Source: Fodinibius sp036381435
GTDB taxonomy: Bacteria; Bacteroidota; Rhodothermia; Balneolales; Balneolaceae
NCBI GenBank assembly: GCA_036381435.1
Contig: DASVCW010000039.1
Coordinates: 146,821 to 210,820, forward strand
Length of the DNA: 64,000 nucleotides
Direction: 5' to 3'
A program made the position numbers and the translations under genes. Positions 24,621 to 33,749 of the stretch are shown here, piece after piece (the first letter of the stretch is position 1; each line of letters opens with the position of its first letter). The notes under the pieces are model-generated. The model searched no databases. It was given only the letters and a program-made list of their open reading frames with translations, and was not told the DNA's origin.

Positions 24621-25427
24621 ATGGATAACTTTATCTGTATCACCTGCGGCACACAATTTTCTGCTACTGGAAGCAAGCCGGAGCATTGTCCGGTCTGTGA
24701 AGATGAACGCCAGTATGTGAATTCTGCGGGACAGCAATGGACGACCCTCAATGAATTGAAAGCGGGTCACAAGCTGGTGGTTCAAAAGAAAGAACCGAAT
24801 TTGTACGGGCTGGGGATGGTTCCTAAATTCGCGATCACTCAAAGAGCACTTCTTGCAATAACGCCACAGGGAAATTTTCTATGGGATTGCATTAGCCTTA
24901 TTGATGATGCTATCGTTGATATCATCAATGCCTTGGGCGGACTTGACGGCATCACTATTTCTCATCCTCATTATTATTCTTCCATGGTAGAATGGAGCGA
25001 AGCTTTTGGCGGTATCCCCATTTACCTGCATGAAAAGGATAAGGCGTGGGTGCAGAGGCAGAGCCAGAATATCGTATTTTGGGCGGGGGATTCCCTCAAG
25101 CTAACCAATCAAATAAGCCTATACAATGTAGGCGGACATTTTGAAGGCGGGACTATTCTTCATTGGGCGGAAGGAGCAGGAGGTAAAGGTGCGTTGCTGG
25201 CAGGAGACATCATTCCGCCTGTTGCAGATCATAAGCATGTAACTTTTATGTACAGTTTTCCGAATTATATTCCGCTCAATAAAGCCGCTGTTGAAAGAAT
25301 TGCCGCGATGGTTGAGCCGCTGGAATATGATCGCATTTACGGCGCTTTTTGGGATCAAAATATCCTATTGGGAGCAAAAGAAGCGGTAAGAAAATCTGCT
25401 AAAAGATATATCGAAGTGATTAAGTGA
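24621..25427 (+). CDS. Rubredoxin-like/MBL-fold protein
   Basis: A 268-aa protein. An N-terminal rubredoxin-like zinc or iron knuckle has C6, C9, C23 and C26. The remainder has a metallo-beta-lactamase layout: HPHYYS (H115, H117) in place of HxHxDH, then H173 (GGHFEGG) and D196 (LLAGDII). The Asp-His of the metal motif is missing, so metal binding and hydrolysis are doubtful or altered. It is divergent from the histidine kinase. Function unknown. Confidence 0.75.
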   Translation: MDNFICITCGTQFSATGSKPEHCPVCEDERQYVNSAGQQWTTLNELKAGHKLVVQKKEPNLYGLGMVPKFAITQRALLAITPQGNFLWDCISLIDDAIVDIINALGGLDGITISHPHYYSSMVEWSEAFGGIPIYLHEKDKAWVQRQSQNIVFWAGDSLKLTNQISLYNVGGHFEGGTILHWAEGAGGKGALLAGDIIPPVADHKHVTFMYSFPNYIPLNKAAVERIAAMVEPLEYDRIYGAFWDQNILLGAKEAVRKSAKRYIEVIK

Positions 25428-25681
25428 GACAAACGGCAGACGTGAGAGGTGAGACGCGGAGAGATAAAATGTGAGGACAAGGAAGTTTCCCCTTGAGGGG
25501 AGATGATCGTCTTCAGTTTGTTTTTGAAGACGATCCGAGGGGTATTTTTGGTTTAATTATAAAAGATTGTTGAAAGCATAAGTAACATTTTTTGCCATCG
25601 TAAACAGAAATTTCCTTAACAAAGAATTTTTTAGATCTCGTGAAAGTCTCCGCGTTTCACCTCTCACGTCTGCCGTCTCAC
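25424..25681. repeat. Long spaced inverted repeat (35-39 bp arms)
   Basis: The left arm at 25424-25462 and right arm at 25647-25681 are complementary over 34 of 35 positions, apart from a 4-nt insertion in the left arm. Shared core: ggcagacgtgagaggtga. The left arm overlaps the stop codon of the MBL gene and the right arm ends 3 bp before the stop of the convergent lipoprotein gene. Between them are cttgaggggag and the hairpin gatcgtcttcag...ctgaagacgatc-like sequence. Confidence 0.7.
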
Positions 25682-25683
25682 GT

Positions 25684-26112
25684 TCAGTTGCTGCTTTCCG
25701 CCCGTTGCCAGTCATTTATTTCTATATAGCCGCTTTTCCCTTCAGCATTGATGAATACGAGGCGATCCGACAGATTCACTTTTCCCGATTTTTCTTTCAT
25801 CATCCCGGATGTTCTGATAATTCGCCCCGTAATCACCACACGATTACCTGTGCTGTCAGTGATAGTTGTGGGGAATGACTTCCACTTATTACGAACAATA
25901 AACTGTGGCGAATAGGCTTCCGGCCAGTTTTGAATCATTACGGTAAGGTTTGTTCCCCGTTCAGGAATATCCGAACCGGACCGGGGCGGTTCAGACCATT
26001 GTTTAAAAGTAGCATTTACCACCTGCATGTTCTTGGTATTTACTATATCTTTTGTTGAAGAACATCCATTGAGAATTGCAAAACAAAGTAAAATAAGAGA
26101 AACTTTCATCAA
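25684..26112 (-). CDS. Hypothetical lipoprotein
   Basis: A 142-aa product with a lipoprotein signal (LNGCSS, Cys 17), so it is tethered to the envelope. The mature part (about 120 aa) looks like a small beta-rich domain and includes NRVVITGRIIRTSGMM. No known family recognised. It is divergent from the S41 protease with only 47 bp between, so the two may share regulation. Confidence 0.55.
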   Translation of the reverse strand: MMKVSLILLCFAILNGCSSTKDIVNTKNMQVVNATFKQWSEPPRSGSDIPERGTNLTVMIQNWPEAYSPQFIVRNKWKSFPTTITDSTGNRVVITGRIIRTSGMMKEKSGKVNLSDRLVFINAEGKSGYIEINDWQRAESSN

Positions 26113-26159
26113 GGAATTAGTTTATTGGTTTCCTCGTTAATTCTTTAAAAAAGTAAGAT

Positions 26160-27635
26160 ATGAAAAGATTAAACTACATGCTTGCGGCACTGGTTATAAC
26201 CATTTCAATTGTGGGCTGCGGTGGCGATTCACCTGTTAAACCGCCCACAGAAATTGATGAAGCTTCCGCTAAAAAGCAGTTCGTTTGGAATGCGATGAAC
26301 TACTGGTATTACTGGCAGGGTGATGTCCCCGAACTTTCGAAAGAGCATTTTGCCGATGAACAGGCTTTTCAGGACTATCTTAAAGGGTTTGAGGATGCCG
26401 AGGCGCTGTTTAATGCGCTCCTTTATGAGCAAGAAGATGATTTCTCCTTTTTTATTGAAAACTATGAAGAGTTTGGAAAAAGCCAGCGGGGCATTTCAAA
26501 ATCATTCGGTTTTCAATTTGGCCTGGTACTCTTCAGTGAAAGCAGCAATGAGATTTTTGGCTATGTGCAATATGTGTTGCCCGATTCTCCCGCCGATCAG
26601 GCAGGGCTGGTGCGGGGTGATGTGTTTACCGGGGTAAATGGTGTTCAGCTGACAACGGAAAACTATCGTGACCTTTTACTGAATGAAACCAGCTATGAAC
26701 TTACGATGGCTGAAATTCAGAACAACACGATATCAGAAACAGGAGAAATCGTGAGCGTACAGGCGGTTACTTTGACAGAAAATCCTGTATATCTTTCTAA
26801 GGTGCTTGAGGTGGGTTCAACCAAAATTGGCTATCTCATTTATAACGCCTTTCACCGGAATTCTCATCAGGATTTGAATGATGTTTTTGGCACTTTTTTA
26901 TCAGCTGGAATTGATGAACTGGTGATTGATCTGCGCTATAATGGCGGTGGAGCGGGAATCACCAGTCGGACTTTAGGGGGCATGATTTCCGGCCTGGACA
27001 GTACGAATACATTTGCTACCTATAGCTATAATTCGAAGCGGGCTCCGGCGTACAATCGCTCTGTTTCTATTTTAGACGAGGTTCCTGTTTTTGAAAATGG
27101 AGAGCAAGTATCCGAAGTTGCCATGAATCAGCTTGCTGTCAGTCGGGTATATGTTTTGACCGGTTTTGGTACCGCTTCGGCCAGCGAGCTGCTGATTAAT
27201 GGACTGGAGCCCTATATGGATGTTATCCTGATTGGGGACCAAACCGTAGGAAAAGATGAGGGTTCTTATACGCTTTATGATGCCCCTGCTCCCTATTTCA
27301 ATAAAGAAAAGGCAAATCCTGACCATAAAATTGCCATACAACCTATTGCTTTAAAGCTCGTCAATAAAAACGGGCAGGATTATCCTAATGGATTTATACC
27401 CAATTATGAAGTTATAGAGATAAGCTACTTAGAGAATGGCCTGCCACCGTTGGGTGATCCTTCTGAGCCGCTGCTGGCTAAAGCGATAGAAGTTATTACG
27501 GGGGAACCAGTGGCTAAAGCTAAAAAAGCTGCGTTATCCGCTGATTCTTTTTACGGAAAAATGCTGATCGACAGCAACGATCTTAAACCGTATGGCAAGC
27601 AGTTATACCTGCAGCCGCCCCGGCCGGAAAAATAA
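26160..27635 (+). CDS. S41-family C-terminal-processing-like protease, lipoprotein
   Basis: A 491-aa envelope protease. The lipoprotein signal ends IVGCGG (Cys 20). The PDZ domain spans about 115-200 (VLPDSPADQAGLVRGDVFTG). The S41 domain follows with VIDLRYNGGG (255-264), nucleophile S340 in GTASASE and general-base K365 in GDQTVGKDEG, the Ser-Lys dyad of CtpA/Tsp proteases. It would cut or degrade periplasmic or surface proteins. No other domain and no T9SS tail. Confidence 0.9.
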   Translation: MKRLNYMLAALVITISIVGCGGDSPVKPPTEIDEASAKKQFVWNAMNYWYYWQGDVPELSKEHFADEQAFQDYLKGFEDAEALFNALLYEQEDDFSFFIENYEEFGKSQRGISKSFGFQFGLVLFSESSNEIFGYVQYVLPDSPADQAGLVRGDVFTGVNGVQLTTENYRDLLLNETSYELTMAEIQNNTISETGEIVSVQAVTLTENPVYLSKVLEVGSTKIGYLIYNAFHRNSHQDLNDVFGTFLSAGIDELVIDLRYNGGGAGITSRTLGGMISGLDSTNTFATYSYNSKRAPAYNRSVSILDEVPVFENGEQVSEVAMNQLAVSRVYVLTGFGTASASELLINGLEPYMDVILIGDQTVGKDEGSYTLYDAPAPYFNKEKANPDHKIAIQPIALKLVNKNGQDYPNGFIPNYEVIEISYLENGLPPLGDPSEPLLAKAIEVITGEPVAKAKKAALSADSFYGKMLIDSNDLKPYGKQLYLQPPRPEK

Positions 27636-27861
27636 AATTATGGGATGATGTAGGAACGCCTGATTAAAAATCGGCTACTTTCAAAGCCTCCTGTCTCGAT
27701 GTTTTTTATTGGATAAAGAGGGGCTTGGGGTGGGCTCTAAATAACGCGAGTTCGTGGTGGGAATAATCATCGTTAACCCCCCGCCTTAACTTGGGGGCTA
27801 ACGAAAAACTTCTAATAACAAACCGTTTCAACGGTTTTAAGTTATCCTACCTCGAACGCCA

Positions 27862-28281
27862 TCAAGACCGGCTACTGTTGTCAAACGAAAATTTGCCGGG
27901 GCCGAGTAAAAATACGACTGTGAAAACCAGCAGATAAAGCAGTGGCAATTCCATTCCTCCTAAATTATCGCCGGCGGGGATGTGATAAAAGAACACGGCT
28001 ACCGCCATATTGATGATCAAAAGCAACGCTCCGAGGCGAGTCCAGAAGCCAAGAAGTACCATAAGCGCTCCAATGCCTTCGGCCAGGGCGGCCAGAATAA
28101 GCGAAATTTCAGGACCGAGTCCGATAGGATCGCCAAATTGAAAGTTTCCACTCAGCACATTCATTACCTTTCCATACCCATGACAGAAAATCATTAAAAA
28201 AGCCGAAAGCCGTAGAATAAAGGCTGATGTTTTTACATCAACAAATTCGGTGAGGGTAGAAGAATTTAATCGTTTCGACAT
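27862..28281 (-). CDS. DoxX-family membrane protein
   Basis: A 139-aa inner-membrane protein with four hydrophobic helices and the DoxX pattern: LRLSAFLMIFCHGYGKV, then AALAEGIGALMVLLGFWTRLGALLL, and PLLYLLVFTVVFLLGPGKFSFD. DoxX-like proteins are small membrane redox or quinone-associated subunits with poorly known roles. The start is set at ATG 28281; the longer in-frame TTG at 28290 is less likely. Confidence 0.85.
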   Translation of the reverse strand: MSKRLNSSTLTEFVDVKTSAFILRLSAFLMIFCHGYGKVMNVLSGNFQFGDPIGLGPEISLILAALAEGIGALMVLLGFWTRLGALLLIINMAVAVFFYHIPAGDNLGGMELPLLYLLVFTVVFLLGPGKFSFDNSSRS

Positions 28282-28425
28282 AATAACCAACGCTTATTAA
28301 TTAATGGTTACTCCTATAAAAAGACTTTGAAAGGAATTTTCCAATTTATTTATAGTTCCCCTTAAAAGAAATGATCTTATGAGTCCTGATTAATAGAAAT
28401 AGCTGCTATTATATTTTTGTGCCCT

Positions 28426-28477
28426 TATTTACCCCTTTCCATAGGAATCCTACGGGAAATCCCCTAAAGGGGACTTT
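28426..28477. repeat. CCCCTAAAGGGG composite palindrome, copy L
   Basis: The sequence from tatttacccctttcc to cccctaaaggggactttt recurs in inverted form at 31470-31512, the other side of the TonB receptor gene. The difference is an internal tacgggaaat present only here. Confidence 0.65.
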
Positions 28478-28590
28478 TGATATTACCTTTTTCTAAGAAA
28501 GTCCTTTTCTCATAGATTGTTACTTATAAATAGGCTCTCATTTTTCATTACAAGCGACAGTAAGTCCCCTTCAGGGGATTTAGGGGTAGC

Positions 28591-28630
28591 AAAAAAATAA
28601 GCCGCAAATTCCTTCCGGAACCTGCGGCTT
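28591..28630 (-). terminator. Terminator of the TonB receptor gene
   Basis: Read leftward, aagccgca and tgcggctt form a stem that is followed by seven T residues, 31 bp beyond the receptor stop codon. Confidence 0.8.
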
Positions 28631-28660
28631 GGGGTTGGTTATGGAAAAAAACAGTTTAAT

Positions 28661-31108
28661 TTAATATCTGCCGGACCTCCTGCGATCGCCCCCCGGGTTG
28701 TCATTGCTGCCAAAGTGGTAGGTAAAGTTCAGTGAAAAAGATCGCGAAGACCAGCGGAATTCCCGGTGAGAGTATAAAATGGTATCGGGGATTCCATCAT
28801 CGGTAATAGTAGATTGATAGTTACGGGAGTTCAGCAAATCGCGAACGCTTAGAGAAATAGTGGCACGTCCGTCAAACAGTTCACGGGCGATGCCGGTATT
28901 CATCATCGTCATGGCCGCACGTTGCCCCTGGGTGGTTTCACGCGGCGCGCGATAACGGGCAGAGTACTGAAAATTCCATAAATCGCCGATTCTCCAGCGA
29001 ATGCCAAGCCGGCCCTGAAAGGTTTCGGTATCGCTTGTTAAAAGGTCTCCCTGATAACGGCCTTCGGACTGAGCCGTATAAAAGTTGGCATTGGCGGTGA
29101 GTGTTAAGCCACTAAGAAGTTCCTGATCGGCAGAAAACTCAACGCCCCAGGCGTTTTCAGTAGCCAGATTTATTGGTAACCTTCGGGTAAATCCGGCCTC
29201 ATCAAGAATGGTAATGCGCTCGATGACATCGGTCCGGTGACGATAATAAAAGCTGGTCAGCAACGAGCCGGTTCCCCAATAATGTAAATAGCCGGCCTCA
29301 AAAGAATTACTGTATTCGGGTGAAAGGTTGGGATTCCCGGTCCATCGGCTGCGCGAATCGGAGTAATCGGTAAAAGGCAGTAACATACGCGACCAGGGAC
29401 GATTCAGGCGGCGGCTGTAACTTAACTGAATCGACTGCTGCTCGTTAAACGAATAATTTAAAAAGGCGCTGGGAAAAAGATCGGTATAGTTTTGCTCGGT
29501 CGGTTCGGCTTCGCTGTTTTTTAACTTGGTATAAATTCGAGTGTTTTCTAAACGAAGGCCTACCTGGGCTGAAAATGCACCAAATTCTGAACCTGCAATA
29601 AGATAAGCGGAATTCACATTTTCATTAAAAATGAAATTATTATTAAATGCCGGCACTGAGACCCAGTTTCCGTTTTGCCGTCTTTCAAAAAGGTATGAAT
29701 TTTCCATCCGGTCAAAAGAAGTACGGGCGCCGGCTTCAAGCTTTCCTTTTTCCCCAAGGGGACGAACGTAATCCACTTCAGCTCTGAAATCCATTGATTC
29801 TTCATTACTTCGGCTTCGCTCCAGCAAAGGATTAGTATCTCCAATACCTATTCGCTCAGTGATATTTGCGAGCTCTGTTTGGCCTCCCATATCAAAATCC
29901 GCTTCTGCTGTTAATTTATGCGCCTCGCCGTTAATTCTATTTTCATATTCCAGGCTAAACTCAAATTCTTTTTGGTCGCTGTTTTCAATATTGTCGCGAA
30001 AAACCTGCTGAATAATTCGGCTGTCAGGAATGGGATCTGTGTAAACCACCCCTTCATTATATTCATAGTCGGTATAGGTTACATCTTCTTCATTTTTGCC
30101 GTTTTCAATTTCGAGAGAGGTACTGGCGGTAAGAATTTCATTTTCGGAAAGAAAAAAATCAGCTCCGAAACGAAGATCAGCGTCTATTTCTGATTCTTTA
30201 GCGGTGCTTACTTCACGATACATATAAGAAGTATCGGCCACAGATGACCAAAACCGTTGAAAGGAACTGCCTTCCTCGGGGCTACTCCGGTAATCCACAC
30301 TTCCGCCCATGAACCAGTTTATATTACCAACCCGGTAATTTAGATTAGTGCCAAGTTCATAATTCGCCGGATGCCCTACTCCGGCGTTAAAGCTGCCATT
30401 AAAACCGGCATCCTGCTCTTTCTTTAAAATAATGTTAATAATGCCTGCCGAACCTTCAGCCGAATACTTGGCCGACGGATTTGTGATAATTTCCACTCGC
30501 TTAATCATACTGGCGGGAATACTTCGAAGTGCCGAAACATTACCGTTATCAACCCGGTTTGAGGGTTTTCCGTTGATAAGCACGCGAACCGAAGAATTAC
30601 CCCGCAAGCTGATATTTCCGTCAATATCGGTCAAAATAGACGGCACATTATTGAGGACGTTTAAGGCTGAGCCTCCCATGCTGGTAATGTCTTGCCCTAC
30701 ATTAAAAACCCGTTTGTCAAAACTCATTTCCATTCGCGACTCTTCAGCCCTGACTACCACCTCACCTAAGTGTTCGGTGGTGCTTTCTAAAATTATTTCA
30801 CCAAATGCTTTGGTCTCGCCTGCCTGAACTGTAAACGCCTCGGTGTGCGTTTTATACGAAATATAAGAGACTCTCAAAACATAGCTGCCGGGCTGTATAT
30901 CAATCTTAAAAGAGCCGTCAGAATCGCTGGAAGCTCCTGTTACGATATAAGACTGGGTTGAATCGAATACAGCCACAGAAGCATAAGAAATTAGCTGTCC
31001 CTGCTGGTCATAAATTTTACCGGTGATGAAGGCTTCGTCGGCCTGGGCAAAAAGTTGGGGGCAGAAGAGAAAGATCAGTATAAACAGGGCTAACAGCTTT
31101 TTCATCAA
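28661..31108 (-). CDS. Outer-membrane TonB-dependent receptor (OMP_b-brl_3 type)
   Basis: An 815-aa outer-membrane receptor with a Sec signal (LFCPQLFAQA). A carboxypeptidase-regulatory-like domain (about 27-105) is followed by the plug (about 125-225, RVLINGKPSNRVD) and a large beta-barrel ending in an aromatic strand (FSLNFTYHF) and a basic tail. The layout is that of Bacteroidota receptors with an outer-membrane-beta-barrel domain rather than SusC, and no SusD is adjacent. Substrate unknown. The two-component pair upstream on the same strand suggests envelope-signal control, though a 500-bp gap separates them. Confidence 0.9.
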   Translation of the reverse strand: MMKKLLALFILIFLFCPQLFAQADEAFITGKIYDQQGQLISYASVAVFDSTQSYIVTGASSDSDGSFKIDIQPGSYVLRVSYISYKTHTEAFTVQAGETKAFGEIILESTTEHLGEVVVRAEESRMEMSFDKRVFNVGQDITSMGGSALNVLNNVPSILTDIDGNISLRGNSSVRVLINGKPSNRVDNGNVSALRSIPASMIKRVEIITNPSAKYSAEGSAGIINIILKKEQDAGFNGSFNAGVGHPANYELGTNLNYRVGNINWFMGGSVDYRSSPEEGSSFQRFWSSVADTSYMYREVSTAKESEIDADLRFGADFFLSENEILTASTSLEIENGKNEEDVTYTDYEYNEGVVYTDPIPDSRIIQQVFRDNIENSDQKEFEFSLEYENRINGEAHKLTAEADFDMGGQTELANITERIGIGDTNPLLERSRSNEESMDFRAEVDYVRPLGEKGKLEAGARTSFDRMENSYLFERRQNGNWVSVPAFNNNFIFNENVNSAYLIAGSEFGAFSAQVGLRLENTRIYTKLKNSEAEPTEQNYTDLFPSAFLNYSFNEQQSIQLSYSRRLNRPWSRMLLPFTDYSDSRSRWTGNPNLSPEYSNSFEAGYLHYWGTGSLLTSFYYRHRTDVIERITILDEAGFTRRLPINLATENAWGVEFSADQELLSGLTLTANANFYTAQSEGRYQGDLLTSDTETFQGRLGIRWRIGDLWNFQYSARYRAPRETTQGQRAAMTMMNTGIARELFDGRATISLSVRDLLNSRNYQSTITDDGIPDTILYSHREFRWSSRSFSLNFTYHFGSNDNPGGDRRRSGRY

Positions 31109-31609
31109 TAGCTCTAAGTTTTAACATTTTGGTTGCCTTAAACTTAACAGCAGAACCTGTGCCAAGATTGTATTAAATCTGAAGGAAAGTTGAAGATGGG
31201 CTGTTTACGGCTTTTATAAATAACTTTTTACAAAGTGAGAAGTTGCTCGTCGTGCATCTGGGCTTGATGCCAGACGAATGAAAAAGAGACAGCCTCAGAA
31301 GTACACTACAGACTTGCCAGTTTTCAAAACCCGGCAGCTCTCTTTTCAAGAGCTTTCCTCGTTCGTAAATGGGAGCCTTTTCAATCCCCCTGATCTAAGG
31401 TTCGCCAAGGAGGGCTTTTCGTCTCCTAACCGCTTCCAAAAATAAGTTTTAGTGCTCTGATTCAAGCAAAAAAGTCCCCTTTAGGGGGGATTCCTATGGA
31501 AAGGGGTAAATAACGATTCTTCATTAGCCGGAAAGTTCAAAATTTATCTCACTCCTTGTCCCGCGGGTTTGCGGGATAGGGAAGGAGTTGGAGGATGAGT
31601 CCTAACTTT
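31109..31609. other. Non-coding gap, TonB receptor to histidine kinase
   Basis: 501 bp with no supported gene. It should carry the TonB receptor promoter near its left end and the repeat at 31470-31512. A frame over 31549-31773 overlaps the kinase gene and is not credible. Confidence 0.5.
31470..31512. repeat. CCCCTAAAGGGG composite palindrome, copy R (inverted)
   Basis: aaaagtccccttta to ggaaaggggtaaata is the reverse complement of most of 28426-28477. It lies upstream of the TonB receptor gene. Confidence 0.65.
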
Positions 31610-32866
31610 CTAAAACTCGATTTCAAGATAATGCCAGTCATCAACAACATTGTATGAGATCTCATAGCCGTTTTGATCAACAATACGTTTAATGATAGAA
31701 AGGCCGAGCCCGATAGAATGAGTACCGTGATCTCCTTTTTTGAAACGTTCAAAAAGTTCAGAGGGATCAACATTAAGGGACTTGGCTGTATTGGAAATAT
31801 TCAGATAATTCCCCGTCAGCTTAATGTTAATGCTGCCTTTTTTGATGTTATGCTTGATGGCATTTTGGAAAAGATTAGTCCACAAAATATCAGCTAATAC
31901 AGGATGCATATTAATAATCACGTCATTCTCAAGATCAATATTCACATCCAGTCCGTTTAGCTTAATAAATTCATCGAACGACTGAGTACTTTCTTTAATA
32001 AGCCGGGTGAAGTTTACTTCATCCGTACTGGCAAACTCGTGGTTTTCAATTTTTGTGAGCAGTGCCAGCGACTCGCTAAGCCGTGAAAGCTGTTTGATAG
32101 AACGCTGACTCGCTTCCACGTATTTATATTGCTCGGGTGAAAGGTCAGTTTCGGTCAGGAGTTCAAGCTTTCCTTTGACAATGGCGAGTGGCGTTTGAAG
32201 TTCATGGGAAGCATTTTCCGCGAATTCTTTCAAATTTTTATAATCGCTTACTGCTTTTCGTGTCATTTCTTCCACAAAAAGGTTTAGATCATCAAATTCT
32301 TTAACGTTGGTTTTCTCTGCTTCAATAGGTTTTTTCGAATGAAGATTGAAATCTTTAATTCGCGCCAGCGTTTTACGAAAAGGTTTGAAAAGACGGGTTG
32401 AAATGATAAAGCCTACTCCTATCCCGCCAATTATCTGCATGCCCAAAATCCACAGCAGGATTTGTACCACTGCTTCACGGATATCATTCGTTTCGATAAG
32501 CGTACCGTAGGTAGAAATATGATATGAATCACCTTTTACGTTCCGATGGGCTACCATTTTTAAATTCGGTTCCAACTGCTGCAGCCATTCGTTCCATACC
32601 AAGGTATCTCTGATTTCTACCCTTTCTTCGGTTCTTTGGGGAAGCTGCATCACCACAAGATGTCCGCTTTCACCAATCTTTCCGCTTTCGAAATGCTTGC
32701 CTTGCTCCAGTAAATAGGTTACCCGTTCAATACGACCGTAAAACCGCCATTTTAACTCGTTATTCAGCTCATCCTGAATAATGAAGTACGAAACATAGCC
32801 CGCGATGCCTAAAACAATCACCGTAACAATTAAATAAATCCATATAAACTTGCTGACTAACTTCAT
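31610..32866 (-). CDS. Membrane sensor histidine kinase (EnvZ/OmpR class partner)
   Basis: A 418-aa kinase. TM1 lies at about 9-30, a periplasmic sensor at about 31-133, TM2 at about 134-157 and a HAMP-like linker after it. HisKA has H221 (NASHELQTPLAIVKGKLELL) and HATPase_c has FQNAIKHN near 332 and GLGLSIIKRI near the end. It phosphorylates the response regulator whose gene overlaps its start by 4 bp. The stimulus is unknown. Confidence 0.92.
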   Translation of the reverse strand: MKLVSKFIWIYLIVTVIVLGIAGYVSYFIIQDELNNELKWRFYGRIERVTYLLEQGKHFESGKIGESGHLVVMQLPQRTEERVEIRDTLVWNEWLQQLEPNLKMVAHRNVKGDSYHISTYGTLIETNDIREAVVQILLWILGMQIIGGIGVGFIISTRLFKPFRKTLARIKDFNLHSKKPIEAEKTNVKEFDDLNLFVEEMTRKAVSDYKNLKEFAENASHELQTPLAIVKGKLELLTETDLSPEQYKYVEASQRSIKQLSRLSESLALLTKIENHEFASTDEVNFTRLIKESTQSFDEFIKLNGLDVNIDLENDVIINMHPVLADILWTNLFQNAIKHNIKKGSINIKLTGNYLNISNTAKSLNVDPSELFERFKKGDHGTHSIGLGLSIIKRIVDQNGYEISYNVVDDWHYLEIEF

Positions 32867-33549
32867 CGCTTCCGGTTCGCTTTAAACTTGTAGCCTATAC
32901 CATACACGCTTTCGATATAATTTTGGGCACCTGCTCTTTCCAGTTTCTTTCGCAGGTTTTTAATATGCTGATATACGAAATCCAAATTGGTTAAGTGATC
33001 GACATAATCACCCCACAAATGCTCTGCGATTGTTTGTTTGGAAAGCACGTGGTTTTTGTTTGATGCAAAATATAGCAGCAAATCGTACTCCTTGGGTGTC
33101 AGATCTACCAGCTCCTCGTCCACGATCACTTCCATCGTATCTGTGTTGATGCTAATTTCATTTACATTCAAAACCTCTGCCCCGCCTCGCTGCTGGCGCC
33201 GGTTCACCGCTTTGATTCGCGCATGTAACTCCGGCAATTGAAAAGGCTTGGTGATGTAATCGTCTGCACCAAGTTCAAGGCCTTCAACTTTGTCATCGAG
33301 TGCGTTTTTAGCTGAAATGATGATCGTACCGGTTCCGGGGTTGATGGACTTCAGCTCGCGCAAAATCTGCAGCCCCGATCCGCCGGGCAGCATGATGTCG
33401 ATTAAAACCACATCATAAGTGTAAGACATCACCTTATCAAAGGCCTCACTATAGTTTTTGGCATATTCGCAGATATAACCCTCACGCCTTAAATAAGCGC
33501 GAATATTCTCCAGCAAATCTTCATTATCTTCAACTATAAGTAATTTCAT
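32863..33549 (-). CDS. OmpR-family response regulator
   Basis: A 228-aa transcription regulator. The receiver domain has the phospho-acceptor D51 (VVLIDIMLPGGSG), acidic pair E7/D8 and K101-region ISAKNA. The C-terminal winged helix (about 130-226) contains LTPKEYDLLLYFASN and the recognition-helix segment NLDFVYQHIKNLRKKL. It is first in the operon, with the kinase next. Likely targets are envelope genes, possibly the TonB receptor downstream. Confidence 0.93.
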   Translation of the reverse strand: MKLLIVEDNEDLLENIRAYLRREGYICEYAKNYSEAFDKVMSYTYDVVLIDIMLPGGSGLQILRELKSINPGTGTIIISAKNALDDKVEGLELGADDYITKPFQLPELHARIKAVNRRQQRGGAEVLNVNEISINTDTMEVIVDEELVDLTPKEYDLLLYFASNKNHVLSKQTIAEHLWGDYVDHLTNLDFVYQHIKNLRKKLERAGAQNYIESVYGIGYKFKANRKR

Positions 33550-33656
33550 ACATCAGAACATAACAAACTATTTTGAAGAAAAACTGAAGTCGAGTTTAAT
33601 TTAACTCCCGTCTTAGCTCTTTTTCCTACATTGATTATATTAGCTTTAACTGTGAT

Positions 33657-33740
33657 TTATAATAAGCTATCAGCTTTCAGCAATCGGACGTCAGTTTCTC
33701 TGACTAAAGCTAACTGCTGACCGCTGACTGCTAAAAACTG
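33657..33740. repeat. AGC/GCTGA-rich repetitive intergenic segment
   Basis: Contains gctatcagctttcagc, then ctaactgctgaccgctgactgct: short degenerate inverted and direct copies of a CAGC/GCTGA word. It is in the promoter region of the antiporter gene. Confidence 0.4.
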
Positions 33741-33749
33741 AAAATTTCT

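Larger units (their letters stand above)
28291..28660. other. Repeat-filled gap between DoxX and TonB receptor genes
   Basis: 370 bp with no gene: a CCCCTAAAGGGG composite palindrome (28426-28477), a second gtccccttcaggggatttagggg segment (28564-28588) and the TonB receptor terminator. Confidence 0.5.
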
